Assembly: GCF_030068615.1 (NCBI RefSeq)
Contig: NZ_JASJOC010000019.1
Location: 1-43,489, forward strand
Origin: Halostagnicola sp. A-GB9-2
Lineage (GTDB): Archaea > Halobacteriota > Halobacteria > Halobacteriales > Natrialbaceae
DNA length: 43,489 nt
Direction: 5' to 3'
In this document: positions 7,775 through 15,302 of the stretch, one piece after another
How positions within the stretch are numbered: the first letter of the stretch is position 1
How the letters are laid out: the number at the start of each line of letters is the position of its first letter
The notes under the pieces: model-generated
What the model was told of the DNA's origin: nothing
The model's input: only the letters and a program-made list of their open reading frames with translations
The model's database searches: none
Position numbers and translations under genes: made by a program

Positions 7775-7945
7775 ATGAGTCAAGAACGTACCACGTCGGA
7801 AGAACAGCGCGGCGCGGAATACTATCTCCCCGGGACTCCCGCGATGTCTCCCTCCGATGGCCGACTCGAGCGATTCCTCAAAACCCTGTTCCGTCGTCGA
7901 GGGCGAATTCGAGCGGACCGACAACACGAGCGCAGCGATCGCTGA
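7775..7945 (+). CDS. Small basic-tailed protein (56 aa), function unknown
   Basis: The frame reads MSQERTTSEEQRGAEYYLPG and continues with TPAMSPSDGRLERFLKTLFRRRGR, ending in an Arg-rich tail. A TATA-like TTTTTAAT about 28 bases before the ATG supports leaderless expression. It resembles the 44-residue product at 14466-14600: both have an acidic/Ser start, a YxP...P...S stretch and an amphipathic L..F...L.RR end. Their promoters are also alike (AATTTTTAATCC here, AATTCTTAATCC there). It converges on folD, 43 bases away. Function unknown. Confidence 0.45.
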   Translation: MSQERTTSEEQRGAEYYLPGTPAMSPSDGRLERFLKTLFRRRGRIRADRQHERSDR

Positions 7946-7988
7946 AGCGGTTGCCGGAGAGACTTCATTCCTGTCCGATCGTCGAATT

Positions 7989-8939
7989 CTATCCGTCGGT
8001 ACCTCGGCGCTCGGCGGCGCGAACGACGTTCTTCACGAGCATTGCGAGCGTGATTGGACCGACGCCGCCGGGAACGGGCGTAATCGCGCTCGCTTTCTCC
8101 CTGGCGCTCTCGAACTCGACGTCGCCAACCACGTTGGCAGTCCCTGAACCGTGTCGACTGCTCGAGCCGTCATCCGTTTTGCCAGTCTCGGGTTCGCGGT
8201 TCGCGCTCACGTCGACGACCACCGCGCCGGAGGAGAGCATCGAGCCGTCGACCAGTTCCGGAGCGCCGCTGGCGGTGACGACGACGTCCGCCTGACGGGT
8301 CACCGACGCGAGGTCGGCCGTCTTCGAGTGACAGACGGTGACGGTCGCGTTTCCCGGCGTCCTGTCCTGTAGCAACAGGTTCGCCAGCGGTTTCCCGATG
8401 ATTCCAGATCGGCCGACGATCGCGACGTCCGCCCCCGCGACCGGAACGTCGTAGCTCGAAAGTAGCCGGCACACCGCTGCCGGCGTGGCCGGGACGAACC
8501 GTGGTTCGCCGGCGACGAGCCGGCCGAGGTTCTCGGGGTGGAAGCAGTCGACGTCCTTCTCGGGCTCGAGCCGCTGCCTGACCGCGGGCAGCGCGACGTG
8601 GTTCGGAAGCGGAACCTGGACGAACACGCCGTCGATCTCGGAATCGGTACACAGATCCTCGATCTCCCGATGGAGGCGTCGTGACGGTTCGGACGGGTCG
8701 AGACGGATGTCCCGCGTCGCAACGCCGACATCGTCGCAGGCAGCGTGCTTCAGGTCCATAAAGCGCTTGTCGGCCGGCTCCTCGCTCATCAGTACGGTCC
8801 CGAGCGTCGGGATGATACCTCGATCGCCGAGTTCGTGGACCCGGTCGCTCACCGCCTCGCGGATGTCCGCCGCAACCGGTTCGCCGAGGAGCAGTTCCGT
8901 CGACACGGTCTGAGTTCGACGGCGACGCTCTTGTAGCAT
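7989..8939 (-). CDS. folD: FolD: methylene-THF dehydrogenase/methenyl-THF cyclohydrolase (diverged)
   Basis: This 316-residue cytoplasmic enzyme links 5,10-methylene-THF to 10-formyl-THF using NAD(P). FolD hallmarks are DGVFVQVPLP, EKDVDCFHPENLGRL, the nucleotide-binding motif VGRSGIIGKPLANLL, and the C-terminal TPVPGGVGPIT. The catalytic lysine is K64 (DLKHAA), but the partner position, Tyr in the classic YxxxK motif, is F60 here (RFMDLK). DGFH is DCFH. An insertion of about 15 polar residues lies near residue 265 (TGKTDDGSSSRHGSG). Start at 8939 rather than 8963 is a judgement. It diverges from cysE. An N-terminal fragment of a more orthodox folD lies at 13032-13127. Confidence 0.85.
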   Translation of the reverse strand: MLQERRRRTQTVSTELLLGEPVAADIREAVSDRVHELGDRGIIPTLGTVLMSEEPADKRFMDLKHAACDDVGVATRDIRLDPSEPSRRLHREIEDLCTDSEIDGVFVQVPLPNHVALPAVRQRLEPEKDVDCFHPENLGRLVAGEPRFVPATPAAVCRLLSSYDVPVAGADVAIVGRSGIIGKPLANLLLQDRTPGNATVTVCHSKTADLASVTRQADVVVTASGAPELVDGSMLSSGAVVVDVSANREPETGKTDDGSSSRHGSGTANVVGDVEFESAREKASAITPVPGGVGPITLAMLVKNVVRAAERRGTDG

Positions 8940-9178
8940 TCGGCCCGGTAGCCGATGGTTCACTACGTAGGCGGCTCTCGCGGCCAGCTCCGGATCGAGT
9001 ACCGCGCGGTGTCCAGCCAGGAATCGCTCTGTGAGGCGATCTCTTGGGCCTTCGGTACTGGCTTGCCGTTATCGAACGCTCGGACAGTGTCGGCTCTTCG
9101 GCGCGACGATCGTCCGTTGATCCGCGATGCGTTCGGCCATTTACGTCTTTGTACGTAGCACGCGAAGGACCAACGGAC

Positions 9179-10039
9179 ATGGAGTACAGATACACGGGCG
9201 ATGCACACGCGCAACTCCTCGAGGCCTACGAGGCGGACACCGATCCCTTCCCGACGCAGTCGTCGATGAACTTCCCGAAATCGGAACGGCGGGCGGAGAT
9301 GGGACTGCTCAGACAACTTCTCTTTCCCAGGTGTTGGAACGCCGACGCCCTGCTCGAGGACGAGTCGGCGATACGGGACGTGCTGTCGGAACTGGGGTCG
9401 CTGTACTGTCGCGGGATCCGCCCGTATTCGGGAACGGACCCGTCCGAAACGGTCGACGACGTGCTCGACCGGCTGCCCGAACTCCGGGCGACGCTCAAGA
9501 AGGACGTCGAGGCCGCCTACAAGGGTGATCCCGCCGCGAAGTCCTACGTCGAAGTCATCCGGTCGTATCCCGGCTTTCAGGCCATCACGATGCAACGGGT
9601 TGCACACGAACTGTACGAGGCCGGGACTCCCGAGTACGCGCGGGAACTCACCGAATACGTGAAGACGGTGACGGGGATAGACATCCACCCGGGTGCGAAG
9701 ATCGGCGAGTACTTCTTCGTCGATCACGGTACCGGCGTCGTCATCGGCGAGACGGCGACAATCGGTGACTGGGTTCGCCTCTACCAGGACGTGACGCTTG
9801 GGGCACTCCACTTCGAGGAGGAAGAAGACGAGGAGAAGACGCTGAAGAAGGGGTACAAGCGACACCCGGACATCGGCGATCACGTCGTGATCGGCGCCGG
9901 GACGAAGGTTCTGGGAGCGGTCAGCATCGGCAACCACGTCAGCATCGGCGCGAACTCGTGGGTTACGGAGGACGTGCCGGACAACATGATGGTGTACATC
10001 TCCGAGCACCCGACGCAGGAGCGAAAACGGGGCGAGTGA
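9179..10039 (+). CDS. cysE: Serine O-acetyltransferase
   Basis: This 286-residue enzyme makes O-acetylserine from serine and acetyl-CoA, the first step of cysteine synthesis. The helical N-terminal domain (to about residue 160) and the left-handed beta-helix of hexapeptide repeats (HPGAKIGEYFFVDHGTGVVI, then IGDHVVIGAGTKVLG) are diagnostic. The catalytic His is in VDHGTG. It resembles the EpsC/SatA branch (PxFP-type N-terminus, MNFPKSERR). An acidic/basic insertion (HFEEEEDEEKTLKKGYKRHP) sits in the loop of the beta-helix, as is common in this branch. It diverges from folD, so serine use may be coordinated with the THF pathway. Start at MEYRYTG fits the conserved N-terminus. Confidence 0.9.
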   Translation: MEYRYTGDAHAQLLEAYEADTDPFPTQSSMNFPKSERRAEMGLLRQLLFPRCWNADALLEDESAIRDVLSELGSLYCRGIRPYSGTDPSETVDDVLDRLPELRATLKKDVEAAYKGDPAAKSYVEVIRSYPGFQAITMQRVAHELYEAGTPEYARELTEYVKTVTGIDIHPGAKIGEYFFVDHGTGVVIGETATIGDWVRLYQDVTLGALHFEEEEDEEKTLKKGYKRHPDIGDHVVIGAGTKVLGAVSIGNHVSIGANSWVTEDVPDNMMVYISEHPTQERKRGE

Positions 10040-10162
10040 GCTGTTCAGGACCGAACCTCGACTGACGGCGGGTGATCGTCGATGGTGTCGTCGCCGTGAG
10101 GACCTCGAGCGACGGGTGAGAGGTGTTCTCCGAGTCGACGGCGAGCGTCGCCTCCTGCAGCG

Positions 10163-11029
10163 TCACTGATACCGGCCGAGAGTGTCCGCACGCCACGACT
10201 CGAGGTCCGGAACCTGGTTGAACGCGTAGATGTGAACGCCGCGGATGTCGTGGTAGGGGTCGGTCGCGTACGGCGCGAGACCTTCGATGAGTTCTTCGGG
10301 CACGTAGGTCCCCCGGGAGCCGACGAGCTGGCGGACGAAGCCGAGGACGCCGCTCGTCTTCTGGAGGAAACGGACCGAATCGCCGACGCCGACCTTTTTC
10401 GAGATACCCAGTAACCGCTGGTACTTCATAACGCCCGGAATGCCGACCTCGACCGGGAGCTCGATCCCCCGGTCACGGATGTCCGCGATCCACTCGAGGA
10501 TGGCGTCGGAATCGTAACACAGCTGTGTCACGATATACGTGGCGTAGGCCTCTTTCCTCGCCATCGACTCGGCGAGCACCTCGTCGTCGAGGAACGCGTG
10601 ACCCTCGGGGTAGCCGGTGATGCCGACCTCCTCGAACGCGTAGTCGAGTTCCTCGAGCGCCGAGAGGAGGTCGTACGCCGAGTGAAACTCCCCCACTGGC
10701 TCCTCGCGATCGCCACCCGGGACGAAGACGTCGGTAACGCCCGCGTCGGTGAGCCGTCCCGCGATCTCCTCGAGGTGGTCCTCGTTGCGAACGTAGCGCG
10801 CCGCGACGTGCGGGACGATCTCGTAGCCGCGATCGGTCGCTTTCTCGGTCCAGTCGATCGTCGCCTCGAGGCCGAGCGTCGGCGAGGTCGTGATCGCGAC
10901 CTCCGCGCCGTCCGGGAGGTGCCCCAGTTGTTCGTCGATACTCTCGAACGGCATCAGCTCGAAGCGCGGCTCCTCGAGTAACTCCACTACCCCTTCCGCC
11001 GTCGCAGTCGACTGTATTTCGGATGACAT
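10163..11029 (-). CDS. metF: Methylenetetrahydrofolate reductase (MetF-like)
   Basis: This 288-residue TIM-barrel flavoprotein interconverts 5,10-methylene-THF and 5-methyl-THF. Visible features are FELMPFES (strand 1 with the catalytic Glu region), ITTSPTLGLEATID, VPHVAARY, DVFVPGGDREEPVGEF (the MetF GD.. loop) and the late QLCYDSD and PVEVGIPGVM segments. It lies 235 bases downstream of the DmdA-like gene on the same strand, so the two are likely co-expressed. In that context it would oxidise the 5-methyl-THF released by demethylation. GGAG sits a few bases before the ATG on the minus strand. Confidence 0.85.
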   Translation of the reverse strand: MSSEIQSTATAEGVVELLEEPRFELMPFESIDEQLGHLPDGAEVAITTSPTLGLEATIDWTEKATDRGYEIVPHVAARYVRNEDHLEEIAGRLTDAGVTDVFVPGGDREEPVGEFHSAYDLLSALEELDYAFEEVGITGYPEGHAFLDDEVLAESMARKEAYATYIVTQLCYDSDAILEWIADIRDRGIELPVEVGIPGVMKYQRLLGISKKVGVGDSVRFLQKTSGVLGFVRQLVGSRGTYVPEELIEGLAPYATDPYHDIRGVHIYAFNQVPDLESWRADTLGRYQ

Positions 11030-11230
11030 GGTCTCACTCCTGTGGTGGCTGGTCCGTTCTTCGGCACGAACGCCCGTGACCGGGTCGAGTGAAGTCGGTC
11101 GTCGGCTGGCTCAGGTACCGCGTTGGGTCTCGAGCCCGACGTACGTATCGGCGGTGGCCGACACAGGACCGGTCCGTAGAGGCGTTGAACGGTTCGTTTC
11201 CGGCACCGTCGCGAGCGGTTCGTTCCTTCC

Positions 11231-11268
11231 GTCCCGGTCACGATTCTCCCGTCCCGGTCACGATTCAC
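11231..11268. repeat. Imperfect 20-bp tandem repeat overlapping a stop codon
   Basis: GTCCCGGTCACGATTCTCCC (11231-11250) is followed by GTCCCGGTCACGATTCACTC (11251-11270). The second copy runs into the stop codon and last codons of the DmdA-like gene (minus strand, stop at 11267-11265). The duplication lies between that gene and metF. Confidence 0.8.
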
Positions 11269-12647
11269 TCCGAGGCCTCCTCTCTGGCGTTCAGTTTGGC
11301 CTGCTCCCGGGCGCTCGGGTTGACCGACGGCTTGAACGGGACCTCCGAGACTTTGGCGTACACCGGCTCGCCGGGTTCCTCAGCGTACTCGTCCGGCAGG
11401 TGGACCTGGAACTCCGTCTCGATGTCGCCATCGTAGACCTCCATCGGATCGCCGTCGAGTTTCGCCGCCGGAACGAATCCGAGCGCGAGGTTCGTCTTGA
11501 GTTCGGGGTTGTACCACGGCGACGTGACGTAGCCGCAGTTCTCGCCGGTGTCGGGGTCGGAGATGAGCCAGAAGTCCGGCGCGTAGTCCCGAACCGGCTC
11601 GCCGGCCATCTTGAGGCCGACCATCTTGTGGACGAACGGGTACTCGCCGCTCTCGATCTGTGCCTGTTGGCGCTCGAGTTCTTCCTTGCCGACGTAGTCG
11701 ACGTCCTTGTCGTCGGGGACCTGGTAGCCGAGGTTGACTTGGAACGGCGAGGTCTCGTGATCCATGTCCTGGCCCCACGAGAGGATCCCTGCCGCGATAC
11801 GGCGGTGGTGTGCCGGCGCGACCTGCATCCCGCCGTGATCCCTGACGGACTCGAGGACGGGATCCCAGACCGCTTCGGCGTTTTTCGAGGCGTCCCGGAC
11901 GTAGATCTCGAAGCCTTTCTCGCCGGAGAAGCCGGTCTGGCTCACCAGCACCGAACAGCCGTCGATCTCGGCTTCCATCAGACCGTAATAGGGGATTTCC
12001 TCGACTTCCTCGCCGACGACGTCGGCCATTGCGTCGACGGAGCGCGGGCCCTGAATCTGCATCGGCGCGACGTCGATCTCGTCGATCTCGACGTCGAAGT
12101 CCATGCCAACGTTGACGCCCTGGAGCCACTGCATCAGCGTCGAGTCCGAGATCGAAAACCAGAACTCGTGTTCGCCCGGTCGCAACAACACGGGGTCGTT
12201 GAGGATGCCGCCGTCCTCGTTGCAGAGGATGACGTACTTGCCACGCATCGTCTCGATCTCGGTCGCGTCCCGGGTGATGACGTGGTTGGTGAGCGCCTCG
12301 GCGTCGGGCCCTTGGACGCGGATCTGTCGTTCGACCGCGACGTCCCAGAGCGTCACCCGGTTGACCAGCGCATCGTACTCCTCCATCATGCCGCCGTCTT
12401 CGGGCTCGACGAGGCCCCTCGGGTGGTAAATTCGGTTGTAGACCGTCGCCCGCCAGGCGCCGTTCTCCACGAACGATTTGTGGAAGAACGGTGACTTGCG
12501 AACGCGCGTGGAAACGAGCATCTCGATTCCTGGATCGCCGGACTGGCGCAGATTCCTCGGGAGGGTTCGATCCGACTGATCGACGCTCGGGTAGTTTGGG
12601 TGTTCCGTACTGTCCTGTTCCGGTGGCTGGCTGTCAGACATTACCAT
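11265..12647 (-). CDS. DmdA-like THF-dependent demethylase (GcvT superfamily)
   Basis: This 460-residue GcvT/aminomethyltransferase-fold protein resembles DMSP demethylase DmdA more than glycine-cleavage T-protein. Blocks matching what I recall of Pelagibacter DmdA, in order: STRVRKSPFF, TVYNRIYHPR, WDVAVERQIRVQGPDA, NDPVLLRPGEHEFWFSISDS, LSWGQDMDHETSPF, VTSPWYNPELKTNLALG. DmdA transfers a methyl group from DMSP to THF, giving 5-methyl-THF. With BCCT transporters and a dimethylglycine dehydrogenase nearby, glycine betaine is an equally good substrate guess. It has about 40 extra N-terminal and 50 extra C-terminal residues compared with 369-residue DmdA. A TATA-like TTTATATT (near 12670, minus strand) lies about 23 bases before the ATG. 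Superfamily sure, DmdA subgroup likely, substrate open. Confidence 0.75.
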   Translation of the reverse strand: MVMSDSQPPEQDSTEHPNYPSVDQSDRTLPRNLRQSGDPGIEMLVSTRVRKSPFFHKSFVENGAWRATVYNRIYHPRGLVEPEDGGMMEEYDALVNRVTLWDVAVERQIRVQGPDAEALTNHVITRDATEIETMRGKYVILCNEDGGILNDPVLLRPGEHEFWFSISDSTLMQWLQGVNVGMDFDVEIDEIDVAPMQIQGPRSVDAMADVVGEEVEEIPYYGLMEAEIDGCSVLVSQTGFSGEKGFEIYVRDASKNAEAVWDPVLESVRDHGGMQVAPAHHRRIAAGILSWGQDMDHETSPFQVNLGYQVPDDKDVDYVGKEELERQQAQIESGEYPFVHKMVGLKMAGEPVRDYAPDFWLISDPDTGENCGYVTSPWYNPELKTNLALGFVPAAKLDGDPMEVYDGDIETEFQVHLPDEYAEEPGEPVYAKVSEVPFKPSVNPSAREQAKLNAREEASE

Positions 12648-13031
12648 GCATATGTCTCCCGTAGAATATAAAAGTAGGAGATTTCCACCACTCCACCACT
12701 CTCGAAACCGGCAATAGTGCGCCAGAAGGGGCCTCGAGAAGGGTGATAGCTTAGATTCGACGAGGCGCAGTTGCGGGAGATTTTCGTCCGACTATACATA
12801 ACGTATATTTTACACGATGTGGAATTCGATCCGAACGGGCCCCGAAATCCGCACTCGAATCGGCTGATGCAGTGCATTGATAACTCTTCGCACTGCTAGC
12901 TTTCAGTATCGCCCGACGTGCGCGGACGTCCACAGGGACGACACGACGCACTCGTCGGGAGCGACGCAGCGGTGAGAGAGAATGACCTTCGACGCAACCG
13001 ACACGTACGATAGGACCGACGGTGAGTTTCC
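12648..13031. promoter_or_regulatory. Intergenic region between DmdA-like gene and folD relic
   Basis: There is no gene here. It holds the DmdA-like promoter (near 12661-12675), the inverted repeat TATAC-ATAAC-GTATA (12793-12807) in AT-rich DNA, and the inverted repeat GCAGTGC/GCACTGC (12869-12875, 12890-12896). The last two could be operator or hairpin structures for either neighbour. Confidence 0.4.
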
Positions 13032-13127
13032 GTGACCCACGTCATCGACGGCGACGCGGTGGCGAACCGAATTCAGGACGCCCTCCGCGACTGTATCGAC
13101 GGCCTCGAGCAGATCAAACTCCCGTGA
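13032..13127 (+). pseudogene. folD N-terminal fragment (31 codons)
   Basis: GTG at 13032 opens a frame reading VTHVIDGDAVANRIQDALRD and on to QIKLP before TGA (13125-13127). The (T)xxIDGxAVAxxIxxxL pattern is the universal FolD N-terminus. Nothing of the rest of FolD follows; the dehydratase gene begins 7 bases later. It is best read as the stub of a lost folD copy, truncated by deletion. It could still be translated and couple to the next gene. The intact but diverged folD lies 4 kb away on the other strand. Confidence 0.6.
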
Positions 13128-13134
13128 GACGACG

Positions 13135-14370
13135 ATGAGCCGAGACGAACTTCCCGTCACGTTCGCTGACGTCGAAGCGGCCCGTGAGCGACTCGACGAT
13201 CCGTCGATCGTCAAGCGGACACCAGTCGAGCGGAACACGTCGCTCGAGGCAATGACCGGCGCCACGGAGGTCATGCTCAAACTCGAGCACCTCCAGTGGA
13301 CTGGCTCGTTCAAGACCCGCGGGGCGTACAACAAGATCCAGCGCTGTCTGGAGGAGGGGGAACTCGAGCGGGTCGTCGCGGCGAGCGCCGGAAATCACGC
13401 ACAGGGCGTCGCCCTCGCCGCGACGAAGCTCGGCGTCGATTCGACGATCGTCATGCCGACGACCGCTCCTCAGACGAAGATCGACGCCACGCGCGGCTAC
13501 GGCGGGACCGTCGAACTCGTCGGAAAGGACTTCCAGGAGGCGACGAACTTCGCGCGCGAGTTAGCTGGGGAATCGGAGGCCGAGTTCGTCCACGCGTTCG
13601 ACGACCCGGCGATCGTCGCCGGCCAGGGAACGCTCGGACTCGAGATGGTCGAAGACGTTCCCGAGGTCGACACCGTCGTCGTGCCGATCGGCGGCGGCGG
13701 TCTGATCAGCGGGATCGCAACCGCGTTCGCCGAACGCAGCCCCGAGACGCGGATCGTTGGCGTCCAGGCGGCGGAGGCGGCGACCGTCTCCGACAGCCTG
13801 GACAAGGGTGTCCCACAAACGCTCGACACGGTCGATACAATCGCGGACGGAATCGCAACGGGCGGCATCTCCGAGCTGACGCTGTCGATTATGGAGCGAC
13901 ACGTCGACGAGGTCGTCACGGTGACGAACGGCGAGATCGCCGAAGCCGTACTGGTTCTGCTGGAGCGAGCGAAACAGTTGGTGGAAGGGGCTGGCGCCGC
14001 CGCAGTTGCAGCGATCCGAAGCGACGCGGTCGACGTCGACGGCGAGCGCATAATGCCGCTGCTCTGTGGCGGCAACCTCGACATGACGATGCTCCGCGCG
14101 ATACTCATCCACGCACTGACTCACCGCGAGCAGATCCTGCGATTGCGGGTACACATCGACGACCGACCCGGAAAGATGGCGGAGCTCTCCGGGGTTATCG
14201 CCGACCACGGTGCCAACATCCAGACCGTCCGCCACGACCGTGTCCTCGAGGACCTGGACGTCGGCGAGGCCTACCTGATCTTCCAGGTCGAAACCAGCGG
14301 TGCGGAACACGCCCGAAAGATCATCGAGGCGATCGCTGACCACGGGTACGAGGTCGACGTGGTGAACTAA
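13135..14370 (+). CDS. ilvA: Threonine/serine ammonia-lyase with ACT domain
   Basis: This 411-residue fold-type II PLP enzyme deaminates L-threonine to 2-oxobutyrate or L-serine to pyruvate. PLP binds K60 in TGSFKTRGAYNK; the phosphate loop is PIGGGGLISG (about 184-193), and SAGNHAQG is the conserved asparagine loop. A C-terminal ACT domain (from about residue 333, LRVHIDDRPGKMAELSGVIA) suggests allosteric control, as in the single-ACT short IlvA/TdcB forms. It sits just downstream of the folD stub. In this context it could turn serine made from glycine and methylene-THF into pyruvate. An ordinary isoleucine-pathway role is the simple alternative. Confidence 0.9.
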   Translation: MSRDELPVTFADVEAARERLDDPSIVKRTPVERNTSLEAMTGATEVMLKLEHLQWTGSFKTRGAYNKIQRCLEEGELERVVAASAGNHAQGVALAATKLGVDSTIVMPTTAPQTKIDATRGYGGTVELVGKDFQEATNFARELAGESEAEFVHAFDDPAIVAGQGTLGLEMVEDVPEVDTVVVPIGGGGLISGIATAFAERSPETRIVGVQAAEAATVSDSLDKGVPQTLDTVDTIADGIATGGISELTLSIMERHVDEVVTVTNGEIAEAVLVLLERAKQLVEGAGAAAVAAIRSDAVDVDGERIMPLLCGGNLDMTMLRAILIHALTHREQILRLRVHIDDRPGKMAELSGVIADHGANIQTVRHDRVLEDLDVGEAYLIFQVETSGAEHARKIIEAIADHGYEVDVVN

Positions 14371-14465
14371 CCGAATCCGTCCGGTTAGAGGGAATGAACG
14401 TATTTGCTGGTTACCAAAGATAAATTCGCAATTCTTAATCCCCGGTAGTTCAAATGTCTGAGTGA

Positions 14466-14600
14466 ATGAGAACGGAAAGGAAATCCGACGAAACGTCGAC
14501 AGAAGAACTCGTTAACTATATGCCTGCCATGCCGAACGTGTCCGAGGAGCCGAATTACCTCGTGCAGTTTGTCGCCGGACTGCTCCGTCGCAGTCGCTAG
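14466..14600 (+). CDS. Small protein (44 aa), function unknown
   Basis: The frame reads MRTERKSDETSTEELVNYMP, then AMPNVSEEPNYLVQFVAGLL and RRSR before TAG. A TATA-like CTTAAT (14434-14439) lies about 30 bases upstream. Just before it is a 3-codon frame, ATG TCT GAG TGA (14454-14465), abutting this ATG. Layout and promoter resemble the small gene at 7775-7945, so these may be paralogues. TGGTTACCA (14408-14416) is a nearby palindrome. Function unknown. Confidence 0.45.
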   Translation: MRTERKSDETSTEELVNYMPAMPNVSEEPNYLVQFVAGLLRRSR

Positions 14601-14678
14601 AGGAACCGATCACGCTTTTGATTACTCGAGTCCAGAGACGGGGTACGCCTTTTTATTGTTTCAGCGAGAAGTTAGTAT

Positions 14679-14984
14679 ATGCGTCCGTTCACTGGTGGGG
14701 TGCCCCATTGCAAACGGTGTGGCTGCGGGCTCGAGGGGGGCGAAGAAGGGTGTCCCAGGTGCGGGTTCAATCCGCGACAGATGGGGCTTCGCGTCTCGAT
14801 GGTGTTTTTGATGGTCGTCGTGGTTTCGATGTCGGTGATCACGCTGATGATTCCCTTCTGGACGGGATTGGCGCCGTTTCTCGTCGGACTCGCGGCCGTC
14901 TCGTTCGGACTCGCCGTCGTGATGTTCGTCGTTTCGTTTCTCGCCACGCCGTACCGGCTTGGTTCCATCTTCGCCCGATTTTGA
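14679..14984 (+). CDS. Zinc-ribbon membrane protein
   Basis: This 101-residue protein has an N-terminal zinc ribbon (CKRCGCGLEGGEEGCPRCG, two CxxC pairs at about residues 11-28). Two strongly hydrophobic membrane helices follow (about 38-62 and 65-90) with a short basic tail. Such proteins are common in haloarchaea and are mostly uncharacterised. A TATA-like TTTTTATTG (about 14649-14657) lies 25 bases before the ATG, consistent with a leaderless start. It precedes the BCCT gene on the same strand, but a 318-base gap with its own promoter signals makes co-transcription doubtful. Confidence 0.7.
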   Translation: MRPFTGGVPHCKRCGCGLEGGEEGCPRCGFNPRQMGLRVSMVFLMVVVVSMSVITLMIPFWTGLAPFLVGLAAVSFGLAVVMFVVSFLATPYRLGSIFARF

Positions 14985-15302
14985 GAGTGCTATCCGACGC
15001 TCGCGATGTCGGATTTTGAACCGGAGATGGTCGTAATTAACTGCCTGACGATACGATTTCTCGTAAAATATCGGTATATTTACCAAAACTATATACGGAA
15101 ATGCATGGAATCGAAGTAATGGGATTGGTAATGAATACCACTCGATACGCATTCGCACGATGAGTGGAGGTCGGACCAGGCGGTTGGAGATGGTCAGTAC
15201 GATCGACTGGGTCGAGCGTGATGCTACGACTGACCGCTTCGAAACGACCGACGGACGGCCTCGAACGGACAAAACACGACAGGACGAACACGGAGGGTAA
15301 CT
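14985..15302 (+). promoter_or_regulatory. BCCT promoter region with GGTA...TACC inverted repeats
   Basis: No gene is seen. GGTATATTTACC (15073-15084) lies directly before a TATA-like ACTATATAC (15088-15096), and GGTA-N5-TACC (15127-15139) lies after it. GGAGGG (15292-15297) is a strong Shine-Dalgarno 5 bases before the ATG at 15303, which implies a leadered mRNA of roughly 180 bases. Confidence 0.45.

Noticed and set aside
8963-10009. A 348-codon minus-strand frame opposite cysE
   Set aside because: It is antisense to an unmistakable serine acetyltransferase and has no domain pattern.
10890-12494. A 534-codon open frame on the plus strand opposite metF and the DmdA-like gene
   Set aside because: It is antisense to two clear enzyme genes. 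Its protein lacks domains and is Arg/Val-rich, as expected from the complement of GC-rich haloarchaeal codons.
11265-12647. Glycine-cleavage T-protein
   Set aside because: gcvH and gcvP are not nearby, and the ordered motif blocks resemble DmdA rather than GcvT.
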